A stretch of 64,000 bases of DNA from Reclinomonas americana ATCC 50394 (lineage: Eukaryota; Jakobida; Jakobea; Jakobida). Position 1 is the stretch's first letter. Each line of letters opens with the position of its first letter. Under the pieces are notes generated by a model. The model worked only from the letters and a program-made list of their open reading frames with translations. It was not told where the DNA came from and searched no databases. Positions 21,088 through 32,800 of this stretch are shown one piece after another. The translations under genes and the position numbers were made by a program. The stretch lies in NCBI GenBank assembly GCA_048213135.1, contig PS015129.1:121898-185897 (forward strand). Direction: 5' to 3'.

Positions 21088-23571
21088 ATGGGCGCCTGCT
21101 TCGGATGCGGTCGGTACATGCGCATGCAACAACTGCACGATCACGCCCTCGCCTGCCTCACACGCGACGAGAAGGATGCACCGGAGGCGGGCAGTTCTCG
21201 TGGCAGTGGTGGTGCGTGTCATGATCAAGCCTCTCTCTCTCTCTCTCTCTTAACTCATCCTCCGCAGAGTCACGCCGAGTGAGCATCGGCGATGTGTGGC
21301 AGCTGTACGCGCCGGTGGAGACTGCTGCTACGCCGGCAACTGCAGATGGTCGCGTCGTGATGGCCAGGGACATGCAATCGGAGAGTGTTGTCATGCTGCG
21401 CAGGTTCCTGATCGATCCCGCGGCCAAGGCGCAGCTCGTGGAGTGTGTCGAGGCGCAGCTGGAGACGTACAGACGGATCCACCCCGACGTGCATGTGCTT
21501 CCGCTGTGCTCCGTCACGCGCTCCGTGGAGAACGAGAACGAGTTGTGGGTGCGTGGTCTGTGTGTCGACGTCCTCGTTGGTCATCGACAATGATCCTAAC
21601 TGTCTGTAAAGTTGGCCTCGCCGTGTTTGCCCGAGGCCACGAGCTTGTCGGCGGAGATTGCGCGACAGCTGCAGGAGAGGACCTTGTTCTCGGTGGACAC
21701 TGTGCGCGAGATGCTGCGCCAGGTGCTGGCGGCCCTGGACAAGTTGCATCGGCGCGACTTGTATATGCGTCACTTGCATGCCGGTAGTGTGCTTTGCGCG
21801 GCTTCTGGAGACGATTGCAGGCTGGGTGAGTGGTGTGGCTGCTTGCGCATTGCACCGCAGTCCCTCATGTATGCCCGTGCAGACTTCTGGCGGTCACGGC
21901 GCCATCACCTGTACCTCAGCGACGGACCAACGCCACCAGCCAGAGATGTCGGCGAGCTGCAGTACTGGTTGTCGCCGGAGGCTGTGAATAGCCCAGGGCG
22001 AGTGGCGGATGCAGAGGAGGATGTGTGGGCATTCGGTTGGTGTTCAGCGGGGAGTGACATACATGATTGCTCCGCTGATATGCCAACACGCTGTCTACGC
22101 AGGTATCCTGGCGCTGGAGGTGGCCGATTTGCAGTCCCCGTACAGAGTTGTAGGAGACGACATGCACGACAAGGCAGTTGATGTTCGTATGCTTCCCGAC
22201 TCCACAAGAGATCGCACTGTGCTGATTGTTGTGCACAGCTGGACTGGAAAATTCTCAACCATCCCCCGCCGAAGCTGCAGCGCCGAAAGCAGTGGTTGCG
22301 TAGAGAAAGTGGAAGTAATCTACGTGAGCGCGAACTGACCCTTTTTTTGCAGGCCCAAAGACTTCTGTAATCTGCTGAAATGCTGTCTACGCAAGGAGCC
22401 TCACGAACGATGGACTATCGAGAGACTCCTCAGTCACCGATTCTTCCACCCGATCCAGGCTCCTCGCGACTTTGAACACTCTCGCCCGGTGATTAGTGAC
22501 GACGGACAGCTGGTGGCGGTGCCTGCAGACGCCCCACGGGCACTGCCGGTGCCAGCACCACGGGTAATGTTGGCGGACTACGTCGTCGTGGAGCTGGAGG
22601 ATCTCGATGCGACAGATGCCAGCGATACATCGTCTGTTCTATCCGCTGCACCAACAGCAGCTTCATCAGCGGCAGCACCACCACTCTTCATGGGCACAGA
22701 CGAGGAGCCGACGGATGCCGACGATGTGTCTTCTGGACCCATCATGGGCACAGATGAGGAGCAGATCGACGAGCCGACAGATGCGGTTGCCACCGCCGCC
22801 GTGGTGGGCGACCACTTGCAGCCATTGCCGCCCGTTCGTCTCCGCGTGATGACGTTCAACATCAAACACGGAGAGGAGTGCGACTTCAACCTGCAGAGGA
22901 TCGCGCGCTGCATTGCCGATTGTGAGGCGGATGTGGTCGCCCTCCAAGAGGTCGATGTTAACGTGCCGCGTAGCCAGATAGTGGAGCAGCCGACTCTGCT
23001 TTCCGATGCGCTGGGGAGACCTTGGCGTGGCGAATTCGTCGAGTCGATTCCTCTCGCAGGTGGCGAGTACGGCAATGCGATACTCAGTCGCCGTCCAGCC
23101 TATGGCGTTCATCGGTGGCTTTTCGACGCACGAGATCAGCGTCCAGAACCTGCTGAAACGAGAAGCGCCATCGCCATGCAGCTTACACCACCCGACAATG
23201 TCGCGCAGTTGTGGGTCGTGTGCACGCATCTGGGCTTCACGCAGGGCGCGGCGCAGTTGGACGAACTCCTCGCGCACATCCACGACACCATCCCACCCAC
23301 TGCAGCAGTGGTGCTCCTCGGCGACTTCAACACGCATCCAGCCGACGATCGCTACACCCGCATGGTGGAGGCGTGGGAGACGGCTGGTTTCCACGACATG
23401 GGGCCTCCAGACATCACATTCCCCGCTGCCGACGAGCCGCGCAAGATCGACTACGTCCTTGTGCGTGCGCCTCGTCCCTGGAGAGTCATCGGCACGACCG
23501 CGCGCCAGATCATTGACGGAGCCGGCCTGTCGGACCATCATGCGCTGTTTGTTGATGTGCAGCTCGAGTAA
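21088..23571 (+). CDS. Zinc finger - pseudokinase - EEP phosphodiesterase fusion protein
   Basis: Start at the ATG at 21088: MGACFGCGRYMRMQQLHDHALAC is a C-x2-C-x11-H-x3-C finger of UBZ4/C2HC spacing. After an intron (to about 21270) comes a kinase-like fold. The strand normally holding the VAIK lysine reads ESVVMLRRF. The helix αC region is AQLVECVEAQLETYRRI. The catalytic loop is RRDLYMRHLHAGSVL instead of HRDLKxxN. Splicing at 21824 gives CRLDFWRS, so DFG has become DFW. The APE equivalent is LSPEAV, then EEDVWAFG. The last kinase segment (CCLRKEPHERWTIERLLSHR) and the EEP domain lie in one uninterrupted exon starting at about 22351. EEP motifs are intact: RVMTFNIKHGE, VVALQEVD, CTHLGF, LLGDFNTHP, KIDYVLV, LSDHHALF. 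So the kinase half is probably inactive while the metal-dependent hydrolase half looks competent. Substrate unknown (DNA, RNA, phosphoinositide and sphingomyelin hydrolases share this fold). Confidence 0.82.
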
Positions 23572-23599
23572 AACTGCGTGTAGTCTACGCATTATTACA

Positions 23600-26445
23600 C
23601 TATGTTTCGTCACCGGGATCACTCTCAAAGGCATCCAGTGGCGCTGTCCACCACAGGCCAGCGCCTTGTAATGACTGCAGCTTGATGCTCATGTTGCCGA
23701 CCACATGAACCTGCGCAGCAATGATGGGTGAGTGGCATCACTTGACACATTTCCAAGCACACTAAATACCGCAGTGATGCCGGCCTTCACAGCGGGCGGA
23801 AGCAGCCGCTCGGCCCGCAGTCGCGCGAATCCCATCAGAGTCGACATTTGACGCGGATCGAACCAGTCGAACCGCAGTCGCCCGAGACGTGTGTGGTAGT
23901 CCATAAGGAAGTTGACCACGTCCTGTTCTTGCCACGTCGCCCAGTGCACCTCCAGCAGATTGATCAGGTGCGCCAGGAATCGCAGCGAGTACACCGTCGG
24001 ACGGAAGTAGAAGGCGCCACCGTTGATACAAAAGTGTCGCATGTGTTCCCGACATGCCGCGTATCGCTGGGGAAAGGCAGAGAAAGGGAGATGTCACACA
24101 CAGAACGAGACCACAGCAGCCAATCTCTACAGAGACACGCACCCACTCTCCCGACACAGCCGTGCATCCCACGGGCGCCACCCTCCACGGCTCTCGCATG
24201 CGCGTCTCTGGACTCGTCAGCGTCACCTCATACGGATCGCAGTTCGAATTGCTGCACTCGGCCAGCGCCAACACATCGGCCACCGGTGGTCGAAGCTGCG
24301 GCAACATGGTGACATCTCGCATCACCGGCGCATCCACATCCAGATACAGAGACTGGTAGCCGAGGCGTACAAGCATGTACGAGTAGAGGTAGCGCACATT
24401 CACCGTCGGTCCAAAGCCGTACGGTGTCGCGCCCTTGTCACGACCCCTGCGTGATGTGCGATTAAGACATAGATAGTGAGATTCATCCTTGCTCTCTCTC
24501 TCTCACATCCCTCTGTCCCCTCTCTCCTTCTAGCTCCCTCCCTACCTGTTCCCCCTCAACCCCCACTCACCAGCCCGTTCGATCGAGATACGCGAGCACT
24601 TGCCGCTCCTTGATCACCACCGAGCGCACCAGTGACAGCGTTTCCTCGTCCAGGCACACCACCAACGGCATCGCCTGGTCGCCGTGAGCGTGCCAGAAGA
24701 GTGTCAACCAGTTGGCCAGCAGCGCACGCCACTTGTTCACCGACGAATTCTCACGAGTCAAGCGCATCACCGTGAACACCACCAGTTTGCCCTGATCAGC
24801 CGTCTGCAGGCCAAACGATGCCTGTGCAAGGTGCGCCGCGAAATCGGCCAGAGCGATAGAATCCTCTCGGAATGCACTCGACTTGAACAGCGACTGTGGC
24901 GGTGGCGCACGTGGATTGGCCACGGCGGCCGCGGCCTCTCGCAACATGGTGTCGTCGGTGAGCGAGGCCCACAGGAAGCGCTCCACTCCCTCGCACACCG
25001 TGTCGGCGATCGGCGTTGGACTAAAGTAATTCGCGTCCACGGCCACGCCGGGCGCCGGAGGCGCAGGTGCAGCCATGATACGGCCGCGCTGTGCAAAGTC
25101 GTCGCCAATGTGCGTACAGTCGCAAGAATGCGCCGCAGTCTCGGAGTCTGCGTCACACACAACACAAGGAGCGCGATCAGTTGCATGTGCAGGGTGGATC
25201 GCACGTGTTGCTCACGCACAGTCAGTAACGTAGCCGTAGTCTACGCACAACACAGCGCACAGATCGGCATCGCCGCGTGAGCTTGCAAGGAGAGAGCCAT
25301 GCGCCCACTCGGCCAGCAGCTGACGCTGTTGTTGGTGCTGCATCGGAGGCGACTTTTCTTCGCCCCGTAGGTCGTACGACGACAGTCGTGGTGCTGGTGT
25401 GCGCGTGTCTTCCGGGTGCCTCTTCAGGTGCTGGGCGAGAAGAGAGCAATGAGAGAGGAGTCAGGTGAAGCAGAACGAACAGCGCAGTGCACGCAGCAGA
25501 CCTGCATGTATGCGGTAAAGTAGTTGCGCGAGGCTACAATCTCTTCAGTGTCCTGATCGCGCGTGGCGTCAAGACAACGGGCTTCACAAATGGGACTGCT
25601 ACGTAGAACAGCATACCTGCGTGTCGATCTCCAGAGCACGTTCCAACAAATGCCGCGGATCTTGCTCACCAGGCAACCACTCGTGCACTGCACGCAAGAG
25701 TGAGGACTGCAGGTGACCGCTGTATGCACAGGATGCGCGGCACGCACCCTGCTCACGCCAAGAGCGCGAGGCATCCAACGCCAAGCGCAGCGGAGAGAGG
25801 TCACTGAGAAAGAACGTTGCCTCTGCAATGCGCGGATGTCTGTGCGGCAACGCCCGCGGATACTTGGCAGCATGCTGCCCGCAGCACGAGAGACCGAGTG
25901 AGTAAAACCACCATGAGTGTGTGTGTGTGTGAGAGAGAGAGAGCATCGCCGCACCACTGGATCGGCCACCGGAATCAGCGGCACATCAGAGAAGAGACTC
26001 ACACCGAAGCGAGCCACACGCATGCGCAGTTGCTCCGCCTGCAGACGCGAGAAATCGGCAAGTGCTTCGTCCACTGCACAGAGAGAGAGAGAGAGTGACG
26101 GTGAGAGAGACAAGAGGAAAAACGAATGTGCGTGTGCATTCCCACACCTGCATCCAACAGCGATACGTGATAGAAGCGGAATGCGACTGGCACCTCCACA
26201 GGATGGTCTGCAATCATCGGGTCGTCCACTACAGCACGAAACCCGGCAATGCCGCGCTTGAACAGTGGCTTCAGCAGCACATCGGCAAAGTCGCCAGTGT
26301 GGCTGAGGTCGTGGACTGTGTATGTGGTGACTTGCGCGTCGGAGAGGGAGGGCGTGGGAGAAAAGGCGGTGGCGTGGCAGAGGGCCAGGGTGAGGAGAAG
26401 AAGGAGAGAGATGAGGGTGCAGGCCTCTCTTCTCCAAGTCCTCAT
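23600..26445 (-). CDS. Secretory-pathway nucleotide-sugar glycosyltransferase (PF03407-like), copy 1
   Basis: The start ATG at 26445 gives MRTWRREACTLISLLLLLTL, a signal peptide or anchor, then a domain with TYTVHDLSHTGDFADVLLKP and PMIADHPVEVPVAFRF. Middle exons include EALADFSRLQAEQLRMRVAR, an exon around 25640-25850 and NYFTAYMQ. The catalytic part is spread over several exons: GKLVVFTVMRLTRENSSVNK with WRALLANWLTLFWHAHGD; MPLVVCLDEETLSLVRSV; YMLVRLGYQSLYLDVDAPVM, carrying the D-x-D sugar-nucleotide/Mn motif; and CINGGAFYFRPTVYSLRF with EQDVVNFLMD. These follow the order of the nucleotide-diphospho-sugar transferase family (PF03407, GT77-like). The last exon ends DAFESDPGDET, stop at 23600. 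A Golgi lumenal location and protein or cell-wall glycan substrate are inferred. It is followed upstream by a tandem copy. Confidence 0.75.
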
Positions 26446-26529
26446 CGCTCGACACAATATCAAAACCGAACTGCAGCAGGACTGCCCGCCCACTTGGTGT
26501 TTGGAGATAACTTGCTTCTATACTATTAA

Positions 26530-29194
26530 TCAAGCATTCTTTTCTTCGGTCGCTGTCGTGACCTCCTTGTCGTGTCGTTCAAAGTCTGCCAGTGGCGCGG
26601 TCCACCACAGTCCGCACACCTTCAGCGCCTTGAGCTTGTAGTCGGCGTTGCCGACCACATGAACCTGCGCAGCGATTATGGGTGAGTGGCATGACTCATT
26701 TTTTCTGCTTCTCCAAACACACAACATACCGCAGTGATGCCCGCCTTCACAGCGGGCGGAAGCAGCCGCTCGGCCCGCAGTCGCGCGAATCCCATCAGTG
26801 TCGACATTTGACGCGGATCGAACCAGTCGAACCGCAGTCGCCCGAGACGTGTGTGGTAGTCCATGAGGAAGTTGACCACGTCCTGTTCTTGCCACGTCGC
26901 CCAGTGCACCTCCAGCAGATTGATCAAGTGCGCCAGGAATCGCAGCGAGTACACCGTCGGACGGAAGTAGAAGGCGCCGCCGTTGATGCAAAAGTGTCGC
27001 ATGTGTTCTCGACATGCCGCATACCGCTGGAGAAAGGCAGAGGAAGGGAGACGTCACGCACAGAACGAGAACACATCAATCAATCGCCACAGACGCACGC
27101 ACCCACTGCCCCGACACAGCCGTGCATCCTACGGGCGCCACCCTCCACGGCTCTCGCATGCGCGTCTCTGGACTCGTCAGCGTGACTTCGTAGGGATCGC
27201 AGTTCGGATTGCTGCACTCGGCCAGCGCCAACACATCGGCCACCGGTGGTCGCAGCTGCGGCAACATGGTGACGTCTCGCATCACCGGCGCATCCACATC
27301 CAGATAAAGCGACTGATAGCCGAGGCGTACAAGCATGTACGAGTAGAGGTAGCGCACATTCACCGTCGGTCCAAAGCCGTACGGCGTCGCGCCCTTGTCA
27401 CGACCCCTGCGTTGTGTGCGACGAAGAGATTGAGACCCACGTGGTGAGATTCTCACACCCTTGCTCCCTTGCACTCTCTCTCCCTCTGTCCCCTTTCTCC
27501 TTCTAGTTCCCTGTTCCCCCTCAACCCCCACGCACCAGCCAGTCCGATCGAGATACGCGAGCACCTGCCGCTCCTTGGCCACCACCGAGCGCACCAGTGA
27601 CAAGGTCTCCTCGTCCAGGCACACCACCAGTGGTATCGCATCGTCGCCGTGAGCGTGCCAGAAGAGCCGCATCCAGTTGGCCAGCATCGCCTGCCACTTG
27701 TACACGGATGCGTTGCTACGCGACAGCGTCATCACCGTGAACACCACCAGCTTGCCGTGATCAGCCGTCTGCAGGCCAAACGGTGCCTGTGCAAGGTGCG
27801 CCTCGAAGTCGGCCAGGGCAGCAGAATCCTCGCGGAATGCACTCGACTTGAACAGCGACTGTGGCGGTGGCGCACGTGGATTGGCCACGGCGGCCGCGGC
27901 CTCTCGCAACATGGCGTCGTCGGTGAGCGAGGCCCACAGGAAGCGCTCCACTCCCTCGCACACCGTGTCGGCAATCGGCGTTGGACTGAAATAGCCCGTG
28001 TCGTCGACTGCTTCAAAGACCGGCAGCGCAGGCGGGGCCATGGAGTGGCCACGCTGTGTAAAGTCGTCGCCAATGTGCCTGCAGTCGCACTGCATGTCTG
28101 GTTCCGATGCGCCCTCTGGTCGACTGCGAGTCAACGAACCGGAGGAGGTAGAGGAGAACGCAGCACAACATCACCGTACCGGTTGGCAACGAGCCGTAGT
28201 CGACACACAACACATTGCAGAGCTTGGCCGCGGGACGAGCAGAGAGACTGTACATCAAATCGCGACCGTACACCCATTCCGCCAACAGGGGCTGCTGTCG
28301 TCGTGCTGGCTCGCCACCGCCGCCGTCACTATCGCTGTCGACCTGCCTGACAATGTACGAGGGGAGGCGCTCCGCAGGCACCCTCACAATCTCCGGGTGC
28401 TTTTGGAGATGCTGCGGGCATTCTTGGTGAGGCCAAGAAATGTAGGCGCTGCGCGCAAGTGATAGGCGCGCACCATCATGTACATCGCAAAGTAGTCGGA
28501 CGAAAAGAAGACCTCCTCCACGACCTGCAGTGTGCAGAGTCAGGTACCGGTGCCAGGACGGAGATGTGCGTGCAGATTACCGCACCAGGCTGTCGTGGAT
28601 CAGCATCGCCTCGAGCAAATGTTGCACATCCATGCTGCCGTCTGTCGCCGCTTTCCACTCCGCCGCTGCANNNNNNNNNNNNNNNNNNNNNNNNNNNNNN
28701 NNNNNNNNNNNNNNNNNNNNNNNNNNNNNNNNNNNNNNNNNNNNNNNNNNNNNNNNNNNNNNNNNNNNNNNNNNNNNNNNNNNNNNNNNNNNNNNNNNNN
28801 NNNNNNNNNNNNNNNNNNNNNNNNNNNNNNNNNNNNNNNNNNNNNNNNNNNNNNNNNNNNNNNNNNNNNNNNNNNNNNNNNNNNNNNNNNNNNNNNNNNN
28901 NNNNNNNNNNNNNNNNNNNNNNNNNNCGGGATCCTCAATGACCGACTTGAAGCCCTGAATTCTTCGCTGCATTATGGGCTTTAGCAGCACATCCTCAAAG
29001 CCATCATTGTTCTCGCGCTTGCTGTCGACAATGTACGTCGTGTCGGTCGTGTCGGCGAGAGTGACAGAGGGCGAGTGACTTGCTGTTGTTTCCTCTGTCG
29101 CGACGCAACACGAGAGTGCGACGGCGAGAAGCAGAGAGAGGAACAGTGGTGTGAGAGCACCGCCTGCCACTCGTCTTCTCCTCCGATCGCACAT
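26530..29194 (-). CDS. Secretory-pathway nucleotide-sugar glycosyltransferase (PF03407-like), copy 2
   Basis: Tandem duplicate of the 23600-26445 gene. The ATG at 29194 begins MCDRRRRRVAGG, a hydrophobic stretch (LFLSLLLAVALSCCVA), then TYIVDSKRENNDGFEDVLLKP, matching TYTVHDLSHTGDFADVLLKP of copy 1. The N gap at 28671-28926 removes the segment matching the second or third exon of copy 1, so the model is incomplete there. Downstream blocks are almost the same as copy 1: FAMYMMVRAYHLR, CEGVERFLWASL, FTVMTLSRSNASVYKWQAML, YLDVDAPVM, CINGGAFYFRPT, EQDVVNFLMD. The C-terminus differs (ADFERHDKEVTTATEEKNA). Even some intron positions and intron sequences are shared (for example around 24030-24130 and 27000-27100), showing a recent segmental duplication that included introns. 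Confidence 0.72.
28671..28926. other. Assembly gap (N) within glycosyltransferase copy 2
   Basis: The gap follows IEDP of the N-terminal domain and resumes at AAAEWKAATDGSMD. It probably hides the 3' end of exon 1, an intron and at least part of another exon. Confidence 0.9.
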
Positions 29195-29858
29195 GAGTGA
29201 GTCGTGAAATTTTGCATGCAACGAATTTGAGGCCGCTTGTGGCCCGCTGCAGCGAGTTGCCGAGTGTTCCCTTGTGCGGGTGTGAGGGGCATGGTCTGTG
29301 AGTGCGACATTGCATGTGTACTGGAGGGCATTTCAATATATCTCACCACATTTATCGATCGAGTTCGCCAGCGCTGCGCTGCGCTTGCCTGTTTCAGTGA
29401 TGCAGAAGTATAGCAAGATGCTTGCTTGCTTGCTTGTGCTGTGGGAAACAGCCTCTGTCACCGCTTGATATTCTTTCGTGTTCGATCGCGAATTCGAATT
29501 CGCGCTGCGCGCGCACACACAGTGCAGCGTAGTAAATCATGCTCGGGAAGAGCCTGCGATTGCACCCTTGCAGGCGATCCTCTCCTTTGTCGCTTTGCAG
29601 CATCACAGCATGCGTTTGAACCGGCAGTTGTTCTTTTCTCGACTTGGTGAAAATCGCGAATAGGCGCGAAAGCATGCAACGGTCATCTTCGTCCAGAAAA
29701 AATCGCAACACACTGTGTGTGAGAGGGTGAAGAGCCGTACCGCGAACACACACGCGCGCACATCCACGCACAGACGTCGTGCTGCAGCGCAGGGCTGTTT
29801 CCCACGTTGAGAGCAGCAGCAAGTGTGGTTGTGTGGGCGCTCGCCTCACCCGCAGACG
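29195..29858. other. Divergent upstream region between glycosyltransferase copy 2 and the giant polycystin-like gene
   Basis: About 660 bases between two start codons pointing away from each other; probably carries both promoters. No open frame with coding character is seen. The segment 29490-29505 contains a short palindrome-like GAATTCGAATTCG motif. Confidence 0.4.
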
Positions 29859-32800
29859 AATGCGGTTACCGAGAGCGCGCTTTGTCGCTCTCGCCATTGC
29901 TCTTGCCACCGTGGTGGTGCTCATCGAATGTGCACTGAGTACCACGTCACAACTGCAGCAGCAGGTTCCTGCTGCTTGGCCACCACGAGGTGCGCACACC
30001 TTTTCTCTCCCATTCCCACCACTCTCGCCTCCTTTCCCCACTCTCTCTCTCCCTCTCTCTCCCACGCCAAACTCACATGTTCGTGTAATCATCAGCATCA
30101 CCAGGGTGGATCATGGCCAGAACAGGACAGTCGATGCTGCTTGACGATGTCGCTGGTGACGACGATGCACATGCACCGTTCCACGTGGCTCTGGTGGGGA
30201 GATGTGGAGAGACCGAGTCCACGGCATCGGTGCAGGCGTGGCGAATGCCGCCTGCGCCCTCACTATGCGGTGCCGGCAGCAGGAAGCCCAGGTGGCGAGT
30301 GATTGTCGATGCACAGGCGCTACGCGAGAATGCTGTGTACGCAGTGTGCGATGCAAGGCGACGGCCTTTGGGCGTTTTTGGTTGCGTCTCTACGGTGGCT
30401 GGCGATGGCTGGCGCATCTCGATCACTTATCGCTGGCTCGTGCGTGTGCAGAAATCGTGTCGAGCCTGCATCTGTGTGCACTCACCGGCGTGCCGCCGAT
30501 ACGAGTTGCACAAATGGCTGCATCGCGTTCCACTGGCGACGCCTTTGTGAGCGCCCTAGATGGCCCCGTGTACGCCCTCCGAGCGGGCAGTGCGTCGACC
30601 ACCGAAGTGCGTGTGCACGGTCGGTCCCTGCGCGCCACAGGGGTGGCAGTCGACGACACATCGTCGACGGTATTCGTGAGCGAAGCCTCTGTCGGCACCG
30701 TGTGGCTGATTGAGCGGGATGGAGCAGCAGGTGCCGTCGACCACAAGACAACTCTGTTGCTCTCTGCCTCGCGTTCCTACACTCTGCTTTTGCTCATTTG
30801 TTGTCAATCCACCTGCAGCCTTTGCCTTGTACAGCGAGCAGAGTGCTCTGTCGCAGCCTTCCTTGCTGGCCTTTTCGTCGACCGGCACCCTGTTCGTGGT
30901 CGACGCGAAGGAGCACGTGGTGCACGCGATGCACTTGGTGTCGACGGGGGCAGCCCCACGGTGGACAGTGCACGGCACGGAGATTGTCCAGTTCCCACGT
31001 CCGCTGCGAAACGTGCAACAGCTTTTCCTGGAGACCACAGCCGAGGGTGCACGTGTTTTGGTGGTAATCGATGATGACGGCAGGACACAGGCATCGATTC
31101 AGTCGGCGGCGGCGGAGTCGATTGCGTGTGACGGAAGTCCACCAATGCTCCCCGCCGAGATCAGCGACGCTAGATTAGTGCTGGAGGGATCGTCGCTCGT
31201 CTTGCAGCTCGGCCCGGCACCGCAAATACGCCACAGCGAAACGCAGGAGGCGGCCAGTCGTCGCCTACTTATTCACGGAGCTCGCGACCCCTCGATGGAG
31301 TCAATTGCAGACACGATGCAGCTGCTGCCATGGAGCGTCGCCGGTGGTGCTCGAAGCCTGTCATGGCTGCTGGTCAGCTCCACTGCGACACAGCAGTTGC
31401 ATGTGCTCTCGCAGCATGGTGTGTGTTTTCCGCACGAGTCAAGCTACTATCCTCTTTTTGGCTATTGTCACTCATTCGATCTCGCTGGCAGGCCTACTGG
31501 ACATCGCTTCGCCCCCTGTTCTTGGCACTGGCGATGGTCCCCAGACGATACGATTGTCGTCGTGCGGTGCACTCCGCGGGAGCCCTACTCGAGCGGCTCT
31601 CGCGCGGGGTGCATGTCAGAGTGCGTGGACCGACACTGTCGGCGTCGTACCCGCCAAGGTAACTGCCATGCAGGAGCACACACTGGAGCTGACAGTTTAC
31701 TTGGCGGCGGCGACGGCGACCGCCGGCTCCACGTACCACGTCTGCCTAGACTGGGAGCATGAGTCTACCATCGACGTTGGCACGCTCACTGTCGGTACGC
31801 CGATGCTTCACGCACAGCTCTTGGCCGAGCCGGTGCCATTCGCTCACAGTTGTTGTTGTTCTTCTTTTTTTCTGTGTGTGACGGGCGCAGCCAACATTGT
31901 CGAAGTGAGACCAACACTCCTGGAGGTGCAGCGGCTACAGCGCCTGACAATTGTCGGTGCCGGTCTCGGCTCGCTGCAGTTTGGAGAAAAGGCCGGACAA
32001 GCGCTCACAGTGCACACGGACCACACGTGTGTCGTTCAGGCAAACACCGTCTCGTCGTCATCAGCGCGTCCACCATGGAACTTCCGCGCCCTATCATCCT
32101 CAGAGAACGATATCCAAGTCGACGCTTGGTTCTCTTCGTCGATGCTCGGCTGGGACGGCAGCATCCGCCGCAGTCGCCGCTTTGCGCTCTGTTTGAGATG
32201 GGGTGCACGGTCGGACTCGTACACGTTTGTCGGCATGATTGACCTCGGTTTGCATGCACAGTCTCTCTCTCGCCGATGCTGATGCCAGTCGGTTGCTCAT
32301 GTCTGCGAGTCTCGCAGTGTCGACCTTGGCGCATGTTGCATCGGTGGCGCCTTCAGTGGTGGCCCCGTTATCATCGCAGCCACTGCTCTTGTCGGGCACA
32401 CACTTGCCAGATCTGTCGCGCGATTCACAAGCGCTGTGGATCACAGCAGGAGTGTGTCATCCGTCTCTGGCGCTGCCTCTGCCGGGCTCGTCACTGACGG
32501 TGGCCTCGTATCTGGGCGAGGAGCGGGTGATCCTGCGACTCGATTTGCCCCCGGGAGTCCGCGAGGGTGCCTATGAACTGTGCGCGAGACTCGGAGGCCC
32601 TGCGGACGATTACAAGTGGGTCTCCACTGTGCTCGTTGGTGCGTGTGTATCAATCCGACTGCTTGGTGGCGAACATGCGACTTAACTGCTTGTTGGTGTT
32701 TTTTTCTTCTTGGTAGCCACGTATCACACATGTTCCGTCGTTGGAGCAGAGCAGCCAGTTCGAGTTCCACTCGCCAGTGTCTCTGCTGTGCACCAGACTC

